Origin: Balanoglossus misakiensis
Taxonomy: Eukaryota; Hemichordata
Assembly: GCA_040954595.2 (NCBI GenBank)
Contig: CM082586.2
Span: 10,540,001-10,604,000 of the forward strand
Direction of reading: 5' to 3'
Length of the DNA: 64,000 bases
Made by a program: the position numbers and the translations under genes
Part shown: piece by piece, positions 1-10,856 of the stretch
Layout: each line of letters opens with the position of its first letter
Position numbering within the stretch: position 1 is the stretch's first letter
Notes under the pieces: model-generated
The model's database searches: none
Told to the model about the DNA's origin: nothing
What the model saw: the letters and a program-made list of their open reading frames with translations, nothing else

Positions 1-3000
1 AACAAACGATGCTTTGTTTGGAAGCAACCATGGAAATTTTAGAACTATCTGTCGATCTACGGAGTCTAGTGGAAAAATTTCTTATGCGCATAGGCATATG
101 TATGTGTTCTACGCATCACAACAGAATTTGGTAAATAAACGAGGCTGTTTGGAAGCAACCATGGAAATTTTAGAACTATCCGTCGATCTACAGAGTCTAG
201 TGGAAAACGTTCTTATGCGCATAGGCCTATCTATGTATTATGCGCATCACAACAGAAATCGCTAAATAAACGAGGCTGTATTTGGAAGCAACCATGTAAA
301 TTTTACAACTATCCGTCGATCTACAGAGTCTGGTGGAAAACTTTCTTATGCGCACAGGCCTATTACGTGTTCTGCGCCTAACAACAGAATTCCGTAAATA
401 AACGAGGCTGTTTGGAAGCAACAATGGAAATTTTAGAACTATCCGTCGATCTACGGAGTATAGTGGAAAACGTTCATATGCGCATAGGCCTATATATGTG
501 TTCTGCGCATCACAACAGAATTTTGTAAACAAACGAGGCTTTGTTTGGAAGCAACAATGGAAATTTTAGAACTATCTCTCGATCTACAGAGTATAGTGGA
601 AAACGTTCTTATGCGCATAGGCCTCTCTATGTGTTCTGCGCATCACAACAGAATTTTGTAAACAAACGATGCTTTGTTTGGAAGCAACCATGGAAATTTT
701 AGAACTATCCGTCGATCTACGGAGTCTAGTGGAAAAATTTCTTATGCGCATAGGCATATGTATGTGTTCTACGCATCACAACAGAATTCGGTAAATAAAC
801 GAGGCTGTTTGGAAACAACCATGGAAATTTTACAACTATCCGTCGATCTACAGAGTCTGGTGGAAAAGTTTCTTATGCGCATAGGCCTATTACGTGTTCT
901 GCGCCTCACAACAGAATTCGGTAAATAAACGAGGCTGTTTGGAAGCAACCATGGAAATTTTAGAACTATCCGTCGATCTACAGAGTCTAGTGGAAAACGT
1001 TCTTATGCGCATAGGCCTATCTATGTATTATGCGCATCACAACATAATTTTGTAAACAAACGAGGATGTGTTTGGAAGCAACCATGGAAATTTTAGAACT
1101 ATCCGTCGATATACAGAGACTAGTGGAAAACGTTCTTATGCGCATAGGCCTCTCTATGTGTTCTGCGCATCACAACAGAATTTTGTAAACAAACGATGCT
1201 TTGTTTGGAAGCAACCATGGAAATTTTAGAACTATCCGTCGATCTACGGAGTCTAGTGGAAAAATTTCTTATGCGCATAGGCATATGTATGTGTTCTACG
1301 CATCACAACAGAATTTGGTAAATAAACGAGGCTGTTTGGAAGCAACCATGGAAATTTTAGAACTATCCGTCGATCTACAGAGTCTAGTGGAAAACGTTCT
1401 TATGCGCATAGGCCTATCTATGTATTATGCGCATCACAACAGAAATCGCTAAATAAACGAGGCTGTATTTGGAAGCAACCATGTAAATTTTACAACTATC
1501 CGTCGATCTACAGAGTCTGGTGGAAAACTTTCTTATGCGCACAGGCCTATTACGTGTTCTGCGCCTAACAACAGAATTCGGTAAATAAACGAGGCTGTTT
1601 GGAAGCAACCATGGAAATTTAAGAACTATCCGTCGATCTACAGAGACTATAGTGGAAAAATGTTTTATGCGCATAGGCCTATCATGTGTTATGCACATCA
1701 CAACAGAATTTTGTAAAGAAACGAGGCTTTGTTTGGAAGCAACAATTGAAATTTTAGAACTATCTCTCGATCTACGGAGTATAGTGGAAAACGTTCATAT
1801 GCGCATAGGCCTATCTATGTGTTCTGAGCATCACAACAGAATTTTGTAAACAATCGAGGATGTGTTTGGAAGCAATCATGGAAATTTTAGAACAATCCGT
1901 CGATCTACAGAGTCTAGTGGGAAACTTTCTTATGCGCATAGGCATATGTATGTGTTCAGCGCATCACAACAGAATTTTGTAAATGAACGAGGCTGTGTTT
2001 GGAAACAACCATGGAAATTTTAGAACTTTCTCTCGATCTACAGAGTCTAGTGGAAAACGTTCTTATGCGCATAGGCGTATCTATGTGTTATGCGCATCAC
2101 AACAGAAATCGGTAAATAAACGAGGCTGTATTTGGAAGCAACCATGTAAATTTTACAACTATCCGTCGATCTACAGAGTTTGGTGGAAAACTTTCTTATG
2201 CGCATAGGCCTATTACGTGTTCTGCGCCTAACAACAGAATTCGGTAAATAAACGAGGCTGTTTGGAAACAACCATGGAAATTTTAGAACTATCCGTCGAT
2301 CTACAGAGTCTAGTGGAAAAACGTTCATGTGCGCATAGGCCTATCATGTGTTATGCACATCACAACAAAATTTTGTAAACAAACGAGGCTTTGTTTGGAA
2401 GCAACAATGGAAATTTTAGAACTATCTGTCGATCTACGGAGTATAGTGGAAAACGTTCATATGCGCATAGGCCTATATATGTGTTCTGCGCATCACAACA
2501 GAATTTTGTAAACAATCGAGGATGTGTTTGGAAGCAATCATGGAAATTTTAGAACTATCCGTCGATCTACAGAGTCTATAGTGGAAAACTTTCTTATGCA
2601 CATATGCCTATCTATGTGTTCTGCGCCTCAAAACAGAATTCCGTAAATAAACGAGGCTGTTTGGAAGCAAACATGGAAATTCTAGAACTATCTCTCGATC
2701 TACAGAGTCTAGTGGAAAACGTTCATATATGCGCATAGGCCTATCATGTGTTATGCACATCACAACAGAATTTTGTAAACAAACGAGGCTTTGTTTGGAA
2801 GCAACAATGGAAATTTTAGAACTATCTGTCGATCTACGGAGTATAGTGGAAAACGTTCATATGCGCATAGGCCTATATATGTGTTCTGCGCATCACAACA
2901 GAATTTTGTAAACAATCGAGGCTTTGTTTGGAAGCAACAATGGAAATTTTAGAACTATCTGTCGATCTACGGAGTATAGTGGAAAACGTTCATATGCGCA

Positions 3001-6000
3001 TAGGCCTATATATGTGTTCTGCGCATCACAACAGAATTTTGTAAACAAACGAGGCTTTGTTTGGAAGCAACAATGGAAATTTTAGAACTATCTCTCGATC
3101 TACAGAGTATAGTGGAAAACGTTCTTATGCGCATAGGCCTATCATGTGTTATGCACATCACAACAGAATTTTGTAAACAATCGAGGATGTGTTTGGAAGC
3201 AATCATGGAAATTTTAGAACTATCCGTCGATCTACAGAGTCTAGTGGGAAACTTTCTTATGCGCATAGGCATATGTATGTGTTCAGCGCATCACAACAGA
3301 ATTTTGTAAATGAACGAGGCTGTGTTTGGAAACAACTATGGAAATTTTAGAACTATCTCTCGATCTACAGAGTCTAGTGTAAAACTTTATTATGCACATA
3401 GGCCTATCTATGTATTATGCGCATCACAACAGAAATCGCTAAATAAACGAGGCTGTATTTGGAAGCAACCATGTAAATTTTACAACTATCCGTCGATCTA
3501 CAGAGTCTGGTGGAAAACTTTCTTATGCGCATAGGCCTATTACGTGTTCTGCGCCTAACAACAGAATTCGGTAAATAAACGAGGCTGTTTGGAAGCAACC
3601 ATGGAAATTTTTGAACTATCCGTCGATCTACAGAGTCTAGTGGAAAAATGTCTTATGCGCATAGGCCTATCGTGTGTTCTGCGCCTCACAACATAATTCC
3701 GTAAATAAACGAGGCTGTTTGGAAGCAACCGTGGAAATTTTAGAACTATCTCTCGATCTACAGAGTATAGTGGAAAACGTTCATATGCGCATAGGCCTAT
3801 CATGTGTTATGCACATCACAACATAATTTTGTAAACAAACGAGGCTTTGTTTGGAAGCAACAATGAAAATTTTAGAACTATCTGTCGATCTACGGAGTAT
3901 AGTGGAAAACGTTCATATGCGCATAGGCCTATATATGTGTTCTGCGCATCACAACAGAATTTTGTAAACAATCGAGGCTTTGTTTGGAAGCAACAATGGA
4001 AATTTTAGAACTATCTGTCGATCTACGGAGTATAGTGGAAAACGTTCATATGCGCATAGGCCTATATATGTGTTCTGCGCATCACAACAGAATTTTGTAA
4101 ACAAACGAGGCTTTGTTTGGAAGCAACAATGGAAATTTTAGAACTATCTCTCGATCTACTGAGTATAGTGGAAAACGTTCATATGCGCATAGGCCTATCA
4201 TGTGTTATGCACATCACAACATAATTTTGTAAACAAACGAGGCTTTGTTTGGAAGCAACCGTGGAAATTTTAGAACTATCTCTCGATCTACAGAGTATAG
4301 TGGAAAACGTTCATATGCGCATAGGCCTATCATGTGTTATGCACATCACAACATAATTTTGTAAACAAACGAGGCTTTGTTTGGAAGCAACCGTGGAAAT
4401 TTTAGAACTATCTCTCGATCTACAGAGTATAGTGGAAAACGTTCATATGCGCATATGCTATCATGTGTTATGCACATCACAACATAATTTTGTAAACAAA
4501 CGAGGCTTTGTTTGGAAGCAACATTGGAAATTTTAGAACTATCTGTCGATCTACGGAGTATAGTGGAAAACGTTCATATGCGCATAGGCCTATATATGTG
4601 TTCTGCGCATCACAACAGAATTTTGTAAATGAACGAGGCTGTGTTTGGAAACAACCATGGAAATTTTAGAACTACCTCTCGATCTACAGTGTATAGTGGA
4701 AAACGTTCATATGCGCATAGGCCTATCATGTGTTATGCACATCACAACATAATTTTGTAAACAAACGAGGCTTTGTTTGGAAGCAACCGTGGAAATTTTA
4801 GAACTATCTCTCGATCTACAGAGTATAGTGGAAAACGTTCATATGCGCATAGGCCTATATATGTGTTCTGCGCATCACAACATAATTTTGTAAACAATCG
4901 AGGATGTGTTTGGAAGCAATCATGGAAATTTTAGAACTATCCGTCGATCTACAGAGTCTAGTGGGAAACTTTCTTATGCGCATAGGCATATGTATGTGTT
5001 CAGCGCATCACAACAGAATTTTGTAAATGAACGAGGCTGTGTTTGGAAACAACCATGGAAATTTTAGAACTATCTCTCGATCTACAGAGTCTAGTGGAAA
5101 ACTTTATTATGCACATTTGCCTATCTATGTATTATGCGCATCACAACAGAAATCGCTAAATAAACGAGGCTGTATTTGGAAGCAACCATGTAAATTTTAC
5201 AACTATCCGTCGATCTACAGAGTTTGGTGGAAAACTTTCTTATGCGCATAGGCCTATTACGTGTTCTGCGCCTAACAACAGAATTCGGTAAATAAACGAG
5301 GCTGTTTGGAAGCAACCATGGAAATTTTAGAACTATCTCTCGATCTACAGTGTATAGTGGAAAACGTTCATATGCGCATAGGCCTATCATGTGTTATGCA
5401 CATCACAACATAATTTTGTAAACAAACGAGGCTTTGTTTGGAAGCAACATTGGAAATTTTAGAACTATCTGTCGATCTACGGAGTATAGTGGAAAACGTT
5501 CATATGCGCATAGGCCTATATATGTGTTCTGCGCATCACAACAGAATTTTGTAAACAATCGAGGATGTGTTTGGAAGCAATCATGGAAATTTTAGAACTA
5601 TCCGTCGATCTACAGAGTCTAGTGGGAAACTTTCTTATGCGCATAGGCATATGTATGTGTTCAGCGCATCACAAAAGAATTTTGTAAATGAACGAGGCTG
5701 TGTTTGGAAACAACCATGGAAATTTTAGAACTATCTCTCGATCTACAGAGTCTAGTGGAAAACTTTATTATGCACATAGGCCTATTACGTGTTCTGCGCA
5801 TCACAACAGAAATCGGTAAATAAACGAGGCTGTATTTGGAAGCAACCATGTAAATTTTACAACTATCCGTCGATCTACAGAGTCTGGTGGAAAACTTTCT
5901 TATGCGCATAGGCCTATTACGTGTTCTGCGCCTCACAACAGAAATCGGTAAATAAACGAGGCTGTTTGGAAGCAACCATGTAAATTTTAGAACTATCCGT

Positions 6001-7403
6001 CGATCTACAGAGTCTAGTGGAAAAACGTTCATGTGCGCATAGGCCTATCATGTGTTATGCACATCACAACAGAATTTTGTAAACAAACGAGGCTTTGTTT
6101 GGAAGCAACAATGGAAATTTTAGAACTATCTGTCGATCTACGGAGTATAGTGGAAAACGTTCATATGCGCATAGGCCTATATATGTGTTCTGCGCATCAC
6201 AACAGAATTTTGTAAACAATCGAGGATGTGTTTGGAAGCAATCATGGAAATTTTAGAACTATCCGTCGATCTACAGAGTCTAGTGGGAAACTTTATTATG
6301 CGCATAGGCCTATTACGTGCTCTGCGCCTCACAACAGAATTCGGTAAATAAACGAGGCTGTTTGGAAGCAACCATGGAAATTTTAGAACTATCCGTCGAT
6401 CTACAGAGTCTAGTGGAAAAATGTCTTATGCGCATAGGCCTATCATGTGTTCTGCGCCTCACAACAGAAATCGGTAAATAAACGAGGCTGTTTGGAAGCA
6501 ACCATGGAAATTGTACAACTATCTGTCGATCTACATAGTCTAGTGGAAAACGTTCTTATGCGCATAGGCCTATCTATGTGTTATGCGCATCACAACAGAA
6601 ATCGGTAAATAAACGAGGCTGTATTTGGAAGCAATCATGAAATTTTACAACTATCCGTCGATCTACAGAGTCTGGTGGAAAACTTCCTTATGCGCATAGA
6701 CCTATTACGTGTTCTGCGCCTCACAACAGAATTCGGTAAATAAACGATGCTGTTTGGAAGCAACCATGGAAATTGTACAACTATCCGTCGATCTACAGAG
6801 TCTAGTGGAAAACGTTCTTATGCGCATAGGCCTATCTATGTGTTATGCGCATCACAACAGAAATCGGTAAATAAACGAGGCTGTGTTTGGAAGCATCCAT
6901 GGACATTTTAGAACTATCTCTCGATCTACAGAGTCTATAGTGGAAAACTTTCTTATGCACATATGCCTATCTATGTGTTCTGCGCCTCACAACAGAAATC
7001 GGTAAATAAACGAGGCTGTTTAAAAGCAACCATGGAAATTTTACAGCTATCCGTCGATCTACAGAGTCTAGTGGAAACGTTCTTATGCGCATAGGCCTAT
7101 ATATGTGTTCTGCGTATCACAACAGAATTTTGTAAACAAACGAGGCTGTGTTTGGAAGCAACCATGGACATTTTAGAACTATCTCTCGATCTACAGAGTC
7201 TATAGTGGAAAACTTTCTTATGCACATATGCCTATCTATGTGTTCTGCGCCTCACAACAGAATTCGGTAAATAAACGAGGCTGTTTGGAAGCAACCATGG
7301 AAATTTTACAACTATCCGTCGATCTACAGAGTCTAGTGGAAAACGTTATTATGCGCATAGGCCTATATATGTGTTCTGCGCATCACAACAGAATTTTGTA
7401 AAC

Positions 7404-8201
7404 AAACGAGGCTGTGTTTGGAAGCAACCATGGAAATTTTAGAACTATCTCTCGATCTACAGAGTCTAGTGGAAAACTTTATTATGCACATATGCCTATC
7501 TATGTGTTCTGCGCATCACAACAGAAATCGGTAAATAAACGAGGCTGTTTGGAAGCAACCATGGAAATTTTACAACTATCCGTCGATCTACAGAGTCTAG
7601 TGGAAAAATGTCTTATGCGCATAGGCCTATCATGTGTTCTGTGCCTCACAACAGAAATAGGTAAATAAACGAGGCTGTTTGGAAGCAACCATGGAAATTG
7701 TACAACTATCCGTCGATCTACAGAGTCTAGTGGAAAACGTTCTTATGCGCATAGGCCTATCTATGTGTTATGCGCATCACAACAGAAATCGGTAAATAAA
7801 CGAGGCTGTGTTTGGAAGCAACCATGGAAATTTTAGAACTATCTCTCGATCTACAGAGTCTAGTGGAAAACTTTATTATGCACATATGCCTATCTATGTG
7901 TTCTGCGCATCACAACAGAAATCGGTAAATAAACGAGGCTGTTTGGAAGCAACCATGGAAATTTTACAACTATCCGTCGATCTACAGAGTCTAGTGGAAA
8001 AATGTCTTATGCGCATAGGCCTATCATGTGTTCTGTGCCTCACAACAGAAATAGGTAAATAAACGAGGCTGTTTGGAAGCAACCATGGAAATTGTACAAC
8101 TATCCGTCGATCTACAGAGTCTAGTGGAAAACGTTCTTATGCGCATAGGCCTATCTATGTGTTATGCGCATCACAACAGAAATCGGTAAATAAACGAGGC
8201 T
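7404..8201. repeat. 394-bp three-monomer tandem duplication in the left arm
   Basis: A block of three monomers (394 bp) occurs twice in direct succession, beginning near 7404 and 7798. Both copies carry the same linked variants: TTTATTATGCACATATGCC in the first monomer, then GTGGAAAAATGTC followed by CTGTGCCTCACAACAGAAATAGG, then GGAAATTGTAC. I saw no difference between the copies. This indicates a very recent unequal exchange or local amplification. Confidence 0.85.
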
Positions 8202-9137
8202 GTATTTGGAAGCAACCATGAAATTTTACAACTATCCGTCGATCTACAGAGTCTGGTGGAAAACTTCCTTATGCGCATAGACCTATTACGTGTTCTGCGC
8301 CTCACAACAGAATTCGGTAAATAAACGAGGCTGTTTGGAAGCAACCATGGACATTGTACAACTATCCGTCGATCTACAAAGTCTAGTGGAAAACGTTCTT
8401 ATGCGCATAGGCCTATCTATGTGTTATGCGCATCACAACAGAAATCGCTAAATAAACGAGGCTGTATTTGGAAGCAACCATGAAATTTTACAACTATCTG
8501 TCGATCTACGGAGTATAGTGGAAAACGTTCATATGCGCATAGGCCTATATATGTGTTCTGCGCATCACAACAGAATTTTGTAAACAATCGAGGATGTGTT
8601 TGGAAGCAATCATGGAAATTTTAGAACTATCCGTCGATCTACAGAGTCTAGTGGGAAACTTTCTTATGCGCATAGGCATATGTATGTGTTCAGCGCATCA
8701 CAACAGAATTTTGTAAATGAACGAGGCTGTGTTTGGAAACAACCATGGAAATTTTAGAACTATCTCTCGATCTAAAGTTGAAAAGTTTCTTATGCGCATA
8801 GGCCTATTACGTGTTCTGCGCCTCACAACAGAATTCGGTAAATAAACGAGGCTGTTTGGAAGCAACAATGGAAATTTTAGAACTATCCGTCGATCTACGG
8901 AGTATAGTGGAAAACGTTCATATGCGCATAGGCCTATATATGTGTTCTGCGCATCACAACAGAATTTTGTAAACAATCGAGGATGTGTTTGGAAGCAATC
9001 ATGGAAATTTTAGAACTATCCGTCGATCTACAGAGTCTAGTGGGAAACTTTCTTATGCGCATAGGCATATGTATGTGTTCAGCGCATCACAACAGAATTT
9101 TGTAAATGAACGAGGCTGTGTTTGGAAACAACCATGG

Positions 9138-9141
9138 AAAT
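9138..9141. other. Left target site duplication (AAAT)
   Basis: The four bases AAAT immediately precede the TGTAAC start of the 5' LTR and are repeated right after the 3' LTR at 17200-17203. Removing the element and one AAAT restores the normal satellite string ATGGAAATTTTAGAAC. Extending to five bases breaks the match (GAAAT versus AAATT), so the duplication is 4 bp. Confidence 0.93.
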
Positions 9142-9308
9142 TGTAACGGCCTTGTTGATCCATTGAATTTGTATACATGTATATCTGTATGTATGTTATA
9201 CCTGTATCTTATAGTAATTAGTTATTCAATTATTCATATGACGTAATAGTACTTACCTTCAATTGGTTGATCTTAATTATATGCAAACCACCTGGAAGTT
9301 TCATTTGA

Positions 9309-9387
9309 CCAATGAACACAAGCTAATCTGGCACTATGATGTAATTGCTGATATAAAAGGACATGGTGCATAAAATTGGTCAGTTCA
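9309..9387 (+). promoter_or_regulatory. LTR core promoter: CCAAT, TATA box and initiator
   Basis: CCAAT lies at 9309-9313, TATAAAAG at 9352-9359, and TCAGTTC at 9380-9386, which fits the animal initiator consensus TCAKTY. The initiator A at 9382 is 30 bases downstream of the first T of the TATA box, the usual spacing for RNA polymerase II. I infer transcription start, and therefore the U3/R border, at 9382. The same elements recur in the 3' LTR 7416 bases later. Confidence 0.8.
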
Positions 9388-9445
9388 CCTCTGTAGCCAG
9401 ACCGGCCACACACGTTGGAACTGACATGTATTTGTTCCATTTCAG
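9381..9445 (+). repeat. 65-bp direct repeat within the LTR, copy 1
   Basis: The segment from CAGTTCACCTCTG to CCATTTCAG is repeated exactly at 9636-9700, 255 bases downstream. Copy 1 starts at the predicted transcription start. The 190-bp spacer between copies begins GTTAGT and ends TTTAG, like a GT-AG intron. Both copies also exist in the 3' LTR (16797-16861 and 17052-17116). Confidence 0.92.
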
Positions 9446-9635
9446 GTTAGTTTCCTTGTACCTTACCTGTTGCTTGAAGCTTTGTATTTTGGTGCATTCT
9501 ACCGACTCATTTCAGCACAAGTAATTGGTGTCTTTAACTTGCGTCAATTTTCCAATTGTATGTCTATATTTTTCACTTGCATGAATTTTGGTGTATTCTG
9601 TTGGAGGTGAACTCCCATACATGTGTGTAATTTAG

Positions 9636-9700
9636 CAGTTCACCTCTGTAGCCAGACCGGCCACACACGTTGGAACTGACATGTATTTGTTCCATTTCAG
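9636..9700 (+). repeat. 65-bp direct repeat within the LTR, copy 2
   Basis: Identical by eye to 9381-9445. It is followed directly by TTATTAAATG, which holds the probable poly(A) signal. No TATA box lies about 30 bases upstream of this copy, so it does not look like a second complete promoter. The end CCATTTCAG resembles a splice acceptor. Confidence 0.92.
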
Positions 9701-9785
9701 TTATTAAATGTAAGGCCTATGTCTTTGTTACCCGTAACCTGTTTGGTGTGAATATGTTGGAATGAACGGCGACAACCGTGACAAA

Positions 9786-9804
9786 TGGCGTAGTCGGCAG
9801 GATT
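9786..9804 (+). other. Primer binding site for tRNA-Ser
   Basis: TGGCGTAGTCGGCAGGATT begins two bases after the LTR end. Its complement reads as a tRNA 3' end: CCA, discriminator G, acceptor strand CGACTAC, T-stem CCTGC and the start of a T-loop. This agrees with the 3' end of animal tRNA-Ser of the UCN family over about 19 bases. It would prime minus-strand DNA synthesis by the reverse transcriptase. The tRNA assignment rests on recalled tRNA sequence, not a search. Confidence 0.88.
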
Positions 9805-10856
9805 TGGCAATTCCTACGCAAGTTCTTGTTTCGGGACGGAGAGGATGATACTGACAAGTGCCATGTTTTAACTGGTCAGAAGTGTCTGGACAACGGACAA
9901 CGCCCAACCAGGTGTGTCTTTCGCTGAGCTGGACGTCCTTGGGGAGCCAACCGGACTGCAGACAGACGGGAGCCAGGTCCAAGCGTCAACGGCGAGGAAA
10001 ATTCTCTGCAGAGTGCCAAGTGGTGAAGTCGCTGAACTGTTACCGGCCGGAACTGTTTAGTGTGAAGTGTTCATCGCGGTATACAAGGTATTGTGTGTCC
10101 AGAACTTGACAGTGTTATTCCGTGCGAACTATAGACAGTGCGCATAAATTCCGTCCGTGGCGCATAGTTTCCATCTGTGATAACTTCGGACTTGAACTTG
10201 TGGACTGGGTATTTTATTGCAAACGAACTTTCTGGTTATTCGCCGTAGAACCTGGTGTAACGTAATGTTTGTAAATTTTTCTTAGAAATTTCAATATTGT
10301 CTATATAATGCAATGTGGTCAAAGTAGTTTTGACTTTGATTTAATTGTTGAAGTGGGCTCCATGTGGATATAAACCCATGTTTTGTTGCCTTTAGCCTGC
10401 TTTAAAAAAAAAAAAAAAATTATTTTCTTTCAACAGTATATTTTGGTTAAGTGCTGAAGTATAAATTTTCTTTGTAAATTTCAGTTCATTATTTTCCAAA
10501 CGACGTGAAAAAAAATTGTCAGCGCTTGTTGAAAAAAAAAAATATTAAGTTATAAGTTAAATATTGTATATTGACTTGAGTTAGTTTATTATTGTATTAG
10601 TTATTTAGTTGTTTCATTATTATTGAGACTGTCCATGAATGGTCGTATTCATCCAAATCATACATTAGTCTCTATAGAACCTTTGGCAGTGTCTGTAAAC
10701 TATTCTATGCTTAGTCCATTCCCTGTTAACGTATGTGCTATGCCAGTAGATACTGATATTAGTGTTAAGATTTTCCAGTGAAATAGCTTGCATTGCATCG
10801 TATTTAACGACACGTCAGAATCCTCCCAAATTGCCTTTCATTTTCTGGGGAAAAAA
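9805..10856 (+). other. Retrotransposon leader (5' untranslated region)
   Basis: About 1.05 kb between primer site and gag contains no convincing gene. It has several upstream ATGs, for example an eight-codon frame at 9845-9871 (ATG ... TAA). It also has a run of 16 A at 10404-10419 and 11 A at 10532-10542. Pyrimidine-rich stretches ending in AG, such as TATTTTCTTTCAACAG ending at 10436, TTTCAG at 10479-10484 and TTTTCCAG ending near 10778, could be splice acceptors. Possible donors are AGGTGTGT near 9910 and AAGGTATTG near 10086. Splicing of the leader is a hypothesis. Packaging signals probably lie here but cannot be recognised. Confidence 0.7.

Larger units (their letters stand above)
1..9141. 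repeat. Satellite array, left arm (about 131-bp monomer)
   Basis: Head-to-tail tandem copies of a monomer of about 130-135 bp fill this stretch without unique sequence. Landmarks recurring once per monomer are AAACGAGGCTG, TTTGGAAGCAACCATGG, CGTCGATCTACAGAGT, TATGCGCATAGGCCTAT and GCGCATCACAACAGAA. Monomers fall into several variants, such as GGCTTTGTTTGG with CAACAATGG, GGCTGTTTGG, and GGATGTGTTTGG with CAATCATGG. Their order repeats locally: positions 1-418 reappear near 1188-1605 at a 1187-bp offset. This arm is richer than the right arm in the TTTGTTTGG / GGAGTATAGTGG variants. The array continues beyond the left edge. The short open frames in it are by-products of the repeat, not genes. 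Function is unknown; a centromeric or heterochromatic satellite is an inference. Confidence 0.97.
9142..9783 (+). repeat. 5' LTR (642 bp)
   Basis: Begins TGTAACGGCC and ends ACCGTGACA, with the TG...CA ends expected of LTRs. It matches the 3' LTR base for base by eye except at 9549 (T) versus 16965 (A). Predicted parts are U3 9142-9381, R from 9382 to shortly after the ATTAAA at 9703-9708, and a short U5 to 9783. U3 is AT-rich and contains a 12-bp palindrome TATACATGTATA at 9172-9183. The R region carries a 65-bp direct repeat described separately. Confidence 0.96.

Noticed and set aside
1-9141. Many recurring open frames of 60-123 codons on both strands in the satellite (also throughout 17204-64000)
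   Set aside because: They repeat with the monomer, occur on both strands in the same DNA, mostly begin at non-ATG codons, and are not conserved in frame because the monomer is not a multiple of three. They look like by-products of a satellite with few stops.
9728-10109. Open frames of about 83 codons in the leader on both strands
   Set aside because: They overlap the LTR end and primer site, have no recognisable motif, and one lies on the strand opposite to the transcript.
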